From Streptomyces flaveolus (GTDB lineage Bacteria > Actinomycetota > Actinomycetes > Streptomycetales > Streptomycetaceae): a stretch of DNA of 64,000 nucleotides. The notes under the pieces are model-generated. The model had not been told where the DNA came from. It searched no databases and saw only the letters and a list, made by a program, of their open reading frames with translations. The DNA lies in assembly GCF_014648815.1 (NCBI RefSeq), contig NZ_BMRV01000007.1:332732-396731 (forward strand). The letters are read 5' to 3'. Positions 32,449 through 40,232 of the stretch are shown here, in pieces; positions within the stretch are counted from its first letter, which is position 1, and each line of letters opens with the position of its first letter. The position numbers and the translations under genes were made by a program.

Positions 32449-33828
32449 TCAGGCGGTACGCGCACCGGTGGGGCGGGAGCCGGCCGGCTCCTCGGCACCC
32501 TCCTCCGCGGACGCGACGTCGGTGAGATCCCGGTGGCGGGTCTCCTTGGCCACGCCCACGGCGACCAGTGTGATCAGCACCGCGGCGATGACGTAGAGGG
32601 AGATGAACGTCGAGCTGTCGTACTCGTTCAGCAGCGCCGTGGCGATCAGCGGCGCGGGGGCGCCTGCCGCGACCGACGCGAACTGGGCGCCGATGGAGGC
32701 ACCGGAGTAGCGCATCCGGGTCGCGAACATCTCGGAGAAAAAGGCCGCCTGGGGCGCGTACATCGCGCCGTGCAGCACCAGGCCCACGGTCACCGCGAGG
32801 AGGAGGCTGCCGAAGTGACCGGAGTCGATGAGCATGAAGAAGGGGAACATCCACAGCCCCACGCCGGCCGCCCCCAGCAGGTACACCGGACGGCGGCCGA
32901 TCCGGTCCGACAGCGCACCCCAGGCCGGGATGACCGCGAAGTGCACGGCCGAGGCGATCAGCACCGCGTTGAGCGCCGTCTGCTTGGAGACCTCGGCCGC
33001 GGTGGTGGCGTAGACGAGGATGAAGGCCGTGATGACGTAGTAGCTGATGTTCTCCGCCATCCGCGCGCCCATCGCGATCAGCACGTCACGCCAGTGGTGC
33101 CGGAGCACGGCGACCAGCGGAAGCGGCTCGGCGTCCGCCTTGCGCGCCTCCGACTGCGCCAACGCCTGCTTGAAGACGGGGGATTCGTCGACGGACAGGC
33201 GGATCCACAGACCGACCATGACCAGGACGCCGGACAGCAGGAACGGTATCCGCCAGCCCCAGCTGGTGAACGCGGCGTCCGACAGCACCGCCGTCAGCAG
33301 CGACAGCACGCCGGTCGCCAGCAACTGTCCGGCCGGCGCTCCGGTCTGCGGCCACGAGGCCCAGAACCCGCGGCGCCGGGCGTCCCCGTGCTCGGACACC
33401 AGCAGCACGGCACCGCCCCACTCGCCGCCGAGCGCGAACCCCTGCACGAGCCGCAGCACGGTCAGCAGCACCGGAGCGGCCGTGCCGACGGTGGCGTGCG
33501 TCGGCAGCAGCCCGATGGCGAAGGTGGCCCCGCCCATCAGCATCAGGCTCAGCACCAGCAGCTTCTTGCGTCCGAGCCGGTCGCCGTAGTGCCCGAAGAC
33601 CAGCGCGCCGAGCGGACGGGCGGCGAACCCGACGGCATAGGTCAGGAACGACAGCAGGGTGCCGACCAGCGGGTCGGAGTCCGGGAAGAACAGCTTGTTG
33701 AAGACGAGGGCGGCGGCGGAGCCGTAGAGGAAGAAGTCGTACCACTCGATGGTGGTGCCGATGAGGGACGCGGCGACGATGCGCTTGAGAGTGCCGGGTG
33801 TCGGGGGAGCGGATGCTGCTGAGGCCAT
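32449..33828 (-). CDS. MFS transporter, metabolite:H+ symporter (MHS) family
   Basis: A 459-residue permease with twelve predicted membrane helices. Diagnostic MHS features are TTIEWYDFFLYGSAAALVF at helix 1, the GHYGDRLGRKKLLV signature after helix 2, QGFALGGEWGGAVLLVSEH, and LSDRIGRRPVY in the second half. MHS proteins take up small organic acids (shikimate, citrate, proline, ketoglutarate types). With 3-hydroxybutyrate dehydrogenase and a PucR regulator the natural guess is 3-hydroxybutyrate or acetoacetate uptake. GAGGAAG precedes the ATG by about 8 nt. Confidence 0.9.
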   Translation of the reverse strand: MASAASAPPTPGTLKRIVAASLIGTTIEWYDFFLYGSAAALVFNKLFFPDSDPLVGTLLSFLTYAVGFAARPLGALVFGHYGDRLGRKKLLVLSLMLMGGATFAIGLLPTHATVGTAAPVLLTVLRLVQGFALGGEWGGAVLLVSEHGDARRRGFWASWPQTGAPAGQLLATGVLSLLTAVLSDAAFTSWGWRIPFLLSGVLVMVGLWIRLSVDESPVFKQALAQSEARKADAEPLPLVAVLRHHWRDVLIAMGARMAENISYYVITAFILVYATTAAEVSKQTALNAVLIASAVHFAVIPAWGALSDRIGRRPVYLLGAAGVGLWMFPFFMLIDSGHFGSLLLAVTVGLVLHGAMYAPQAAFFSEMFATRMRYSGASIGAQFASVAAGAPAPLIATALLNEYDSSTFISLYVIAAVLITLVAVGVAKETRHRDLTDVASAEEGAEEPAGSRPTGARTA

Positions 33829-34129
33829 GTGCGCCACTTCCTCGTGTGCGGTGGGGACGGGTACGTGTCGGCACACCGTAGGAAGCCGCAGGTCAGGGGC
33901 ACATGTGGCGGGGCACCATAGTTCGGCGGCCGGCTATGCGCGCGGCCACCATGCCGCCGTACGCACCTGCGGAGCGTCGAGCGGTCTCGCTCACCGCGTC
34001 GCCGATGCCCATGTGTGAGTGCACCCGTCCGGGGCACTGCGGCGCGTGAGGCGGAACAGCCCTCCGCATGGCATCGTGAGAACGGAGAGACGCGACCGAG
34101 GCGGGGGAGACCACGGGAGATCCGCAGTC
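33829..34129. other. Divergent promoter region, MHS transporter / PAS-GAF protein
   Basis: About 300 bases holding the activator box of the MHS transporter gene near the middle. The right half leads to a GTG start with GGGAGA 9 nt upstream and shows no further motif. Confidence 0.5.
33902..33924 (-). promoter_or_regulatory. GAACTATGG-N9-ACATG box upstream of the MHS transporter gene
   Basis: This box is read on the minus strand. It matches the box before the dehydrogenase gene at 19 of 23 positions and also ends 21 nt before a -10-like TACGGT (33880 down to 33875). The leader from there to the ATG is about 40 nt. Confidence 0.7.
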
Positions 34130-36250
34130 GTGGAACATGCAAAGGTCTCGCAGGGCTACGGGCCGCCGACGTCGCTACCTCCGGGCGTGGCGCGACAGCT
34201 GGGCGTGGAGACGGCGGCGGCGCTGCTCGACATCGTGTGCGCCGAGGCGCCGGTCGGCCTGTACATCCTGGATGCCGACCTGCGCAGCCCGCGCTTCCGC
34301 AGCGGCACCCAGGGCACGCCGGCGCAGGCGGACCCGGACGAGAGCGTCTCCCTGGAGGCCTGTCTGTCCCTTCCCGACGTGCGACGGGCGCTGCACACGG
34401 TCCTGGAGACCGGTGAGGCAGTGCGCGATCTGCGCTGTGCTGTGCACCTCGGCCGCCGGGAGCGACGCAAGCGTGCGCTGTCCCTCTCGGCCTATCCCCT
34501 GCATCATCTGGAGCACCGCACGCTCGGGCTGGCCGTGACCCTGACCGACCGCACGGCCCGTGAGCGCGCCGAAACGCGGCTGGGTGTGCTCGAACGGGCG
34601 GACTCGGTGATCGGCAGCTCCCTGGATGTGTTCCGCACCGCGCAGGAACTGGCCGAGAGCGCTGTTCCCGGGCTCGCGGACGCAGCCGCCGTCGACGTAC
34701 TCGACGCCGTCCTGCACGGTGACGCTCCCCCGCCGGGGCCCCTCCTGGACTCCGTCACCGTCCGCCGGGCGGGCTTCGCGACGGCAGGGCGAGCGAGCGG
34801 GAGCAGTGTGCACGAGGTGGGCGGCGTGCGCGTCCTGCGGCAGGGCCGGCCGTACGCCTACGTGCTCGCCGATCTGACCCCCCGAGTGATGAACGATCTC
34901 GGCCGTGACGACTCGGCACCGTGGCTGTCGCACGACCCGGACCGCGCGGCGGCGTTCCGGAGAGCCGGCGTGCACTCGGTCCTGATCGTCCCCCTCGCCG
35001 CTCGTGGCGTGGTGCTGGGCGTTGCCGCGTTCTACCGCGCGGGGGAGTCGGATCCGTTCGACGACGCGGACGTCGGTGTTGCCGGGGAACTGGCGGCGCG
35101 GGCCGCGCTCTGCCTCGACAACGCGCGTCTCTACACGCGCGAGCGAACCTTGGCGCGGATCGCGCAGCGGGAGCTGCTGCCGAGGCACATGCCGGCGATG
35201 CGTGCCGTCGAGACGGCCCACGCGTATCTCCCCGTGGCGGCGGGTGGCTCCTGGTTCGATGTGATTCCGCTGTCGGGGGCCCGCGTGGCGTTGGTGGCGG
35301 GTGAGGTGCGGGGCAGCGGGCTGCGCGCAGCCACGGCGATGGGGCAGCTGCGCACGGCCGTTCACGCGTTCGCCGCGATGGACCTGGAACCCGTCGAACT
35401 CATGACACGGTTGCACGAGTTGACTGCCTCCGTCTCTCTGGACGAGACGCCACGGGACTCCCAGCCGCAAGGCGGCGGTTCCGCGCCGCACACTCCGCCG
35501 GCGAGCTGCCTGTACGTCGTGTACGACCCGGCGAGTCTGCGGTGCGAGGCCGTCAGTGCGGCGCACCCGCCGCCCGTCGTGGCGCCCCCACAGACGCGGC
35601 CGTATCTTCTGGACCTCACCCCCGGGCCCGAACTGGGCCGCGGGACCGCCTCGTACGGGTCGACGACCGTCGAGTTGGCGGCAGACACCGTACTCGCCCT
35701 GTTCAACCGGGGCCTGGTGTACGGCACAAGGGGAGACGGCGATCGACTGGCCGTGCTCAGGGACCACCTGACCCGGGCCTCCGAGCGTCCGCTGCGGCAG
35801 CTGTGCGACACGCTGGTGACCAGGGTGCTGCCGGACGGGCCCGAGGGGGACGCGTTGCTGCTCCTCGCCCGCACCCGGGCCCTCGGCCCCCGCGAACTCG
35901 GATGCTGGACCTTGGCCGATGACCCGCGGAGCGCCTCCAGGGCCCGGAGGCTGGTCGCCGACACGCTGGCCGAATGGGGGTTGGACGACCTCGTCCCCGG
36001 CGCTGAACTGATCGTCAGTGAACTGGTCACCAACGCCGTGCGTTACGCCGAGGGCGGCATCGGTCTGCGTCTGATCCGCGACGACACGCTCACCTGCGAG
36101 GTCACGGACTCCACCAGTGTCGCACCCCACCTGCGTCTCGCCGACGAGTCCGACGAGGGGGGCCGTGGCCTCTACCTCGTCGGACGGCTCGGCAGGCGCT
36201 GGGGGACGCGCCACTCCGCTCGCGGCAAGACGATCTGGGTCGAGCTGTGA
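34130..36250 (+). CDS. PAS-GAF-SpoIIE-HATPase signalling protein with degenerate phosphatase
   Basis: A 706-residue protein: PAS-like domain (about 30-140, LLDIVCAEAPVGLYILDADL), GAF (about 160-335), PP2C/SpoIIE domain (about 345-585) and C-terminal HATPase (about 600-706; N box ELIVSELVTNAVRYA, G box DEGGRGLYLVG). The order is standard for Streptomyces sigma-factor regulators. The metal-ligand motifs are altered: GGSWFD (372-377) where GGDWYD is usual, GEVRGSG (391-397) for GDVxGHG, FNRGLV (525-530) for YTDGLV, and GDALLL for DDxxLL. Phosphatase activity is therefore doubtful while the kinase-like ATPase looks intact. GTG was chosen for its GGGAGA signal. Confidence 0.87.
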   Translation: MEHAKVSQGYGPPTSLPPGVARQLGVETAAALLDIVCAEAPVGLYILDADLRSPRFRSGTQGTPAQADPDESVSLEACLSLPDVRRALHTVLETGEAVRDLRCAVHLGRRERRKRALSLSAYPLHHLEHRTLGLAVTLTDRTARERAETRLGVLERADSVIGSSLDVFRTAQELAESAVPGLADAAAVDVLDAVLHGDAPPPGPLLDSVTVRRAGFATAGRASGSSVHEVGGVRVLRQGRPYAYVLADLTPRVMNDLGRDDSAPWLSHDPDRAAAFRRAGVHSVLIVPLAARGVVLGVAAFYRAGESDPFDDADVGVAGELAARAALCLDNARLYTRERTLARIAQRELLPRHMPAMRAVETAHAYLPVAAGGSWFDVIPLSGARVALVAGEVRGSGLRAATAMGQLRTAVHAFAAMDLEPVELMTRLHELTASVSLDETPRDSQPQGGGSAPHTPPASCLYVVYDPASLRCEAVSAAHPPPVVAPPQTRPYLLDLTPGPELGRGTASYGSTTVELAADTVLALFNRGLVYGTRGDGDRLAVLRDHLTRASERPLRQLCDTLVTRVLPDGPEGDALLLLARTRALGPRELGCWTLADDPRSASRARRLVADTLAEWGLDDLVPGAELIVSELVTNAVRYAEGGIGLRLIRDDTLTCEVTDSTSVAPHLRLADESDEGGRGLYLVGRLGRRWGTRHSARGKTIWVEL

Positions 36251-36314
36251 TGGACCTCCTGGCCCTCCTCCACCGCGTTCACGATGGTGCTCTGCATCGG
36301 GTGGCGGGGGCGTC

Positions 36315-36359
36315 GCCGAAGGCCGCGGGGCGGGACTCCTTCGCCACGCGGCCTTCGGC
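36315..36359. terminator. Bidirectional hairpin terminator
   Basis: A perfect 13-bp inverted repeat (GCCGAAGGCCGCG and complement) with a 19-nt loop lies between two convergent genes, 64 bases past the stop of the PAS-GAF protein. Confidence 0.8.
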
Positions 36360-36407
36360 TCGGCGCCGGCCGCCGGACCGGTGCGGGCCAGGGACATGCG
36401 GGGGTCG

Positions 36408-37316
36408 TCAGCGTGGTTGTCGGATGCTGTCGATGATGCGCGTCCAGTTGTCGCTGCCGTGTCCGTCCTTGATCGCGCGCTGGTAGTGGGCCTGCACGGC
36501 CAGGGGGAGCGCGAGGTCGAGGCCGAGTGACGTGCTGGTCTCGACGATGTGGTCGGACGTCGCACCCATCATGGTGACCGTGCTGAGGTCGCCGGGATGC
36601 TCTCCGGCGTCGAGCGCGGCACCGGGGTGTTCCTCTCCCGCCCGCAGGATGTCGCCGATGGAGTCGGTGAAGGAGAGCAGCTCCGGCAGGGCTTCCCCGG
36701 CCTTCATTCCCGCGGTGCCCAGCATCGCGGTGGCGTGCATCAGACCGGACAAGGTGGTCAGGAACACCGCGAGTTGAGCCTGGTACATCATCTGGGCGAG
36801 GCCCGGTTCCTCACCCAGGTACTTCGGCGTCCCGAGCAGGGCCAACGTCTCCCGGTGACGGGTCATCACCTCGTCGCGGCCGCTGTAGAAGACGTACGCC
36901 GCCTCCGTGCCGACCATCGGCGCGGGGACCATGACACCTCCGGTGAGGAAGGCGGCGCCGTGGCCCGCCGCCCAGGTCGCCGCCTCGCGTGTGCGGTCGG
37001 GAGTGTCGGAGCTCAGATTGACCAGCGTTCGGCCGGCGAGCGATTCGGTGGCGGTGCCGAGGATGTCGTACATCGCCTGGTAGTCGGTGAGGCTGAGGAT
37101 CACGAGGTCACTCGCCTCGACCGCCGCGCCGGGTGTCGGCGCGAGCGTCGCCCCGTCGGCGACGACGCCGTCGGCCCGGCCGGCGGTGCGGTTCCAGACG
37201 GTGACCCGGTGGCCGGCGGCGAGGAGGGTACGGGTCATCGCCTGTCCCATCGGGCCGAGCCCGATCACGGTGACAGTGCTGTTCTGCCTCGTGGTGCGGT
37301 TCTGTTGTTCGTTCAC
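36408..37316 (-). CDS. NAD(P)-dependent oxidoreductase, imine-reductase-like
   Basis: A 302-residue beta-hydroxyacid-dehydrogenase-fold enzyme. The Rossmann motif VIGLGPMGQAMTRTLLAAGH and NRT (residue about 40, NADPH-binding) are followed by NLSSDTPDRTREAATW and a helical C-terminal domain with YQAQLAVFLTTLSGLMHATAM. The lack of the 6-phosphogluconate-type catalytic lysine and the LSGLMHA segment fit the imine reductase group. The natural substrate is unknown, perhaps a cyclic imine. GTG start, with GAGG 8 nt upstream. It is divergent from the HxlR regulator, which probably controls it. Confidence 0.85.
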   Translation of the reverse strand: MNEQQNRTTRQNSTVTVIGLGPMGQAMTRTLLAAGHRVTVWNRTAGRADGVVADGATLAPTPGAAVEASDLVILSLTDYQAMYDILGTATESLAGRTLVNLSSDTPDRTREAATWAAGHGAAFLTGGVMVPAPMVGTEAAYVFYSGRDEVMTRHRETLALLGTPKYLGEEPGLAQMMYQAQLAVFLTTLSGLMHATAMLGTAGMKAGEALPELLSFTDSIGDILRAGEEHPGAALDAGEHPGDLSTVTMMGATSDHIVETSTSLGLDLALPLAVQAHYQRAIKDGHGSDNWTRIIDSIRQPR

Positions 37317-37349
37317 CCCTCCATCCTCGGAGAGCACGACTAGGCTCGG

Positions 37350-37376
37350 AAGTACCCACTAATTACTGCGGTACTT
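37350..37376. promoter_or_regulatory. Perfect inverted repeat AAGTACC-N13-GGTACTT (probable HxlR operator)
   Basis: Seven-base arms are perfectly complementary across 13 nt in the A/T-rich divergent gap between the oxidoreductase and HxlR genes. HxlR dimers typically bind such spaced GTAC-type dyads. The site is 23 nt from the HxlR start and 33 nt from the oxidoreductase start, so it could control both. Confidence 0.75.
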
Positions 37377-37399
37377 ACCTTTTCGTAAGGGGATCAGCG

Positions 37400-37777
37400 A
37401 TGGCCGAGGCGCCGAGGTGCGGGCCCTACATCTGCGGCATCGACGCCGCGCTCGACGTGGTCAGCGGCAAGTGGAAAGGACTGATCCTCTGGGAGCTCGA
37501 CACCCATCGCGTACGCCGCTTCGCCGAACTCCGCCGCGGTCTGCCGGGGGTGAGCGAGAAGATGCTGACACAGCATCTGCGTGAGATGGAGGCGGACGGT
37601 CTCGTGCACCGGAGGGTGTACGCCGAGGTACCGCCGCGGGTCGAGTACTCCCTGACCGAGCACGGGCACACCCTCAACCAGGCGCTCGCGCCGCTCGGCG
37701 CCTGGGGGACCGAGCGGATACGCCGCGAAGGCCGCGAGACGGTCGACGTGGCCGGCGCCGGCGTCACCCCGGCGTGA
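37400..37777 (+). CDS. HxlR family transcriptional regulator
   Basis: A 125-residue winged helix protein: CGIDAALDVVSGKWKGLILW, RRFAELRRGLPGVSEKMLTQ, LREMEADGLVHRRVYAEVPP, VEYSLTEHG, the full HxlR signature. Cysteines at residues 7 and 12 (CGPYIC) could give redox or electrophile sensing, as in YodB/HypR, where the N-terminal Cys is the sensor. AAGGGG precedes the ATG. The last 14 bases overlap the convergent pxpC gene. Confidence 0.92.
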   Translation: MAEAPRCGPYICGIDAALDVVSGKWKGLILWELDTHRVRRFAELRRGLPGVSEKMLTQHLREMEADGLVHRRVYAEVPPRVEYSLTEHGHTLNQALAPLGAWGTERIRREGRETVDVAGAGVTPA

Positions 37778-38618
37778 AGCGCACCGGTGTCCCGACCGCG
37801 GCCTGGGCCGCCGCGGAGAGGGCGCCTTCGGTGACGACCGCGATCACCGGGTAGCCGCCGGTCGTCGGATGGTCGTGCAGGAACACCACGGGACGTCCGT
37901 CCGGCGGGACCTGGACGGCGCCCAGGACCATGCCCTCGCTGGGCAGTTCGCCCGTCGACGCCCGTTGCAGCGGCGGCCCCTCCGTGCGCAGGCCGATCCG
38001 GTTGCTGTGCGGCGAGACGCGGTACGTCGCCGAGGTGAACGTGTGCAGCGCGGCGGGGGTGAACCAGTCGGCGCGGGGGCCGGGACGCACCGGGAGGATC
38101 AGTTCGGCGGGCGGGCCCGGCCAGGGGGCGGCGACGGACGGTGCCGGCCGTGCGGGCACGCCCACCGGGAGGACGTCCCCGTCGCGCAGGGGAGTGGGAC
38201 CGAGCCCGGAGAGGAGGTCCGTGGAGCGGCTGCCCAGGACAGGTTCGACGGCGATGCCGCCGGCGACCGCCACGTACGACCGCACGCCCGCGGTCACCGC
38301 CCCCACGTCCAGGACGCCGCCCGCCGGCACCCGGACCGGCGCGCCCCAGGCCACCGGCCGCCCGTCCACCGTCACCGGGCAGGGCGCCCCGCCGACCACG
38401 ACCGTGACGGCACGGTCGGACCGCAGGGCGCAGCCGGTCAGGGTGGTCTCCAGGACGGCGGCGTCGGCGTCGTTGCCGGCCAGCCGGTTGGCGAGCCGCA
38501 TCGCGTACGCGTCCAGGGCACCGGAGCGGGGAACCCCCAGGTGGGCGTGGCCGCGTCGGCCCGCGTCCTGCACCGTGGTCAGCGCGCCGGCGCGCACGGT
38601 CGTGAGCTTGGTGTTCAT
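37764..38618 (-). CDS. pxpC: 5-oxoprolinase subunit C (biotin-dependent carboxyltransferase/KipA family)
   Basis: A 284-residue allophanate-hydrolase-subunit-2 family protein: LTTVQDAGRRGHAHLGVPRSGALD at the N-terminus, NDADAAVLE, and VSPHSNRIGLRTEGPPL, ending MVLGAVQVPPDGRPVVFLHDHPTTGGYPVIA-type. PxpC acts with PxpA and PxpB to hydrolyse 5-oxo-L-proline to glutamate with ATP. The gene starts four bases before the pxpB stop (ATGA), so translation is coupled. Confidence 0.93.
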   Translation of the reverse strand: MNTKLTTVRAGALTTVQDAGRRGHAHLGVPRSGALDAYAMRLANRLAGNDADAAVLETTLTGCALRSDRAVTVVVGGAPCPVTVDGRPVAWGAPVRVPAGGVLDVGAVTAGVRSYVAVAGGIAVEPVLGSRSTDLLSGLGPTPLRDGDVLPVGVPARPAPSVAAPWPGPPAELILPVRPGPRADWFTPAALHTFTSATYRVSPHSNRIGLRTEGPPLQRASTGELPSEGMVLGAVQVPPDGRPVVFLHDHPTTGGYPVIAVVTEGALSAAAQAAVGTPVRFTPG

Positions 38619-39262
38619 GCCGCGCCCCCCGCCTCGACGAAACGCACCCGGGTGCCCGGTGTGAGGAGTGCGGCCTGTTCCCTGTCCGGGTCCCACAGGC
38701 GGCTCGGGTCCGGCATCGTGCCGATCAGCTGCCAGCCGCCGGGGGTGGAGCGGGGGTAGACCGCGCTGTAGGGGCCGGCGAGGGCGACCGCCCCGGCCGG
38801 GACCCGGGTCCGCGGTGTGGCGCGGCGGGGGACGTGCAGCTCCGGGGGCAGTCCGGTGAGGTAGCCGAAGCCTGGTGCGAAACCGCAGAACGCGACACGG
38901 TACGTACCGGAGGAATGGAGGGCCGCCACCTCGTGCGGGGCGACTCCCCACAGGGCCGCCACGTCCGGCAGGTCGGGTCCGTCGTAGCGCACGGCGATCT
39001 CCACCACGTCCCCGTCGTCCGCGGCGCCCGCCGGTATCTCCCAGCCGGCGAGCCCGCGGGCCAGCGCCTCGGGGTCCCGCACTCCGTCCAGCAGGACGGT
39101 CCGTGCTCCCGGCACGATCTCCTCCACCGGCGGCAGGCTCCCCGCCGCGCGCCGGCGCAGCAGTTCGGCGTGGAAGGCAGCGGTGCGCTCGGCGTCGGGC
39201 AGTTCGACGAGGAGTGCGTGCCGCCCGGCGGGGCGGGCCGTGAGCAGCGGGTTCCCGGTCAT
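38615..39262 (-). CDS. pxpB: 5-oxoprolinase subunit B (KipI family)
   Basis: A 215-residue allophanate-hydrolase-subunit-1 family protein. Landmarks are ALLVELPDAERTAAFHAEL, the core FCGFAPGFGYLTGLPPELHV, RRATPRTRVPAGAVALAGPY, and STPGGWQLIGTM. It binds PxpC and is required for ATP-dependent 5-oxoproline ring opening. Start and stop overlap with pxpA and pxpC by four bases each. Confidence 0.93.
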   Translation of the reverse strand: MTGNPLLTARPAGRHALLVELPDAERTAAFHAELLRRRAAGSLPPVEEIVPGARTVLLDGVRDPEALARGLAGWEIPAGAADDGDVVEIAVRYDGPDLPDVAALWGVAPHEVAALHSSGTYRVAFCGFAPGFGYLTGLPPELHVPRRATPRTRVPAGAVALAGPYSAVYPRSTPGGWQLIGTMPDPSRLWDPDREQAALLTPGTRVRFVEAGGAA

Positions 39263-40011
39263 GCGAAGGCCCCGACCCCGACCCCGGCCGCTTCGAGCGC
39301 CGCGCGCACCCGCGTCGCGATCCGGGCCGCGCCCGGGGTGTCGCCGTGGACGCACAGGGAGCGGGCGGCGACCGCGACGCTCGTACCGTCCACCGCCTCG
39401 ACCGCGCCGTCCACCGCGAACGCCAGCGCCCGCCGCACCACCGCGTTCTCGTCCGTCACCACGGAGTCCGCCTCGCGGCGCGGGACGAGGGTGCCCCCGG
39501 GGGTGTAGGCGCGGTCCGCGAACGCCTCCGGCACGCCGGTGAGCCCGGCGTCCTCGGCGGCGGCGAGCAGGCGCGAGCCCGGCAAGCCGAGGACGGGCAG
39601 GTCCCCGCCCGCCAGCCGCACGCCCGCCACCACCGCGCCGGCCTGCTCCGCGTCGTGGACGGTGCGGTTGTACAGCGCGCCGTGAGGCTTCACATAGGCC
39701 ACCTCCGCCCCGGCGGCCTCGGCGAAGACCCTCAGGGCGCCGATCTGGTACGCGACCTCGGCGGCGAGTTCACCGGCGGGCACGTCCATGGAGCGTCGCC
39801 CGAAGCCGGCCAGGTCGCGGTAGGACACCTGGGCCCCGATGCGCACCCCGCGCTCGGCGGCGAGGTCGCAGACGCGCCGCATCACCGAGGGGTCGCCCGC
39901 GTGGAAACCGCAGGCGACGTTGGCGCTGGTGACGACGGAGAGCAGGGCGTCGTCGTCGGTGAGGGTCCAGCGGCCGAAGCCTTCACCGAGGTCTGCGTTG
40001 AGGTCGATCAC
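39259..40011 (-). CDS. pxpA: 5-oxoprolinase subunit A (LamB/YcsF family)
   Basis: A 250-residue polysaccharide-deacetylase-like fold protein opening IDLNADLGEGFGRW, with ANVACGFHAGDPSVM, IGAQVSYRDLAGFGRRSMD, YVKPHGALYN and VPEAFADRAYTPGGTLVPR, all diagnostic of PxpA. It is the first gene of pxpABC. The GTG start has no ribosome binding site; the -10 TACGTT ends 6 nt before it, so the transcript appears leaderless. Confidence 0.94.
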   Translation of the reverse strand: MIDLNADLGEGFGRWTLTDDDALLSVVTSANVACGFHAGDPSVMRRVCDLAAERGVRIGAQVSYRDLAGFGRRSMDVPAGELAAEVAYQIGALRVFAEAAGAEVAYVKPHGALYNRTVHDAEQAGAVVAGVRLAGGDLPVLGLPGSRLLAAAEDAGLTGVPEAFADRAYTPGGTLVPRREADSVVTDENAVVRRALAFAVDGAVEAVDGTSVAVAARSLCVHGDTPGAARIATRVRAALEAAGVGVGAFA

Positions 40012-40017
40012 AGAACG

Positions 40018-40047
40018 AACGTAAGGGATTGTTGAACGATTCGACAA
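40018..40047 (-). promoter_or_regulatory. pxpABC promoter with embedded operator
   Basis: Read on the minus strand: -35 TTGTCG, 18-nt spacer, -10 TACGTT, then 6 nt to the GTG. The spacer contains GATTGTTGAACGATT (40027-40041), a near-copy of the perfect palindrome at 40101. Repression by occlusion is the simplest reading. Confidence 0.75.
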
Positions 40048-40094
40048 GAGCCGAGCGGGGTCCGTGTCGGCCGTCGGACGGTGAAAGTCACCTC

Positions 40095-40124
40095 TTGTTA
40101 GATCGTTGAACGATCGTCTAGGGT
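40095..40124 (+). promoter_or_regulatory. Promoter of the DUF969-DUF979-pcp operon with embedded palindrome
   Basis: -35 TTGTTA, 18-nt spacer, -10 TAGGGT. The first 15 nt of the spacer are GATCGTTGAACGATC (40101-40115), a perfect odd palindrome. The layout mirrors the pxpA promoter, so one regulator should control both arms. A GntR-type repressor is a reasonable guess, but none is encoded in the window. Confidence 0.75.
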
Positions 40125-40232
40125 CCGTGCATCTGCCACGTACCCGGAGTCGTGGTCCGCGGACCGCCGAAGCGACGACTCCGAGACTCCCGGGTCCGTG
40201 CCCCGCCCCCAACGCCTGAAGAAGGCCACCGA

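Noticed and set aside
36251..36407. Short plus-strand frame after the PAS-GAF protein
   Set aside because: It has no domain and lies across the perfect terminator hairpin.
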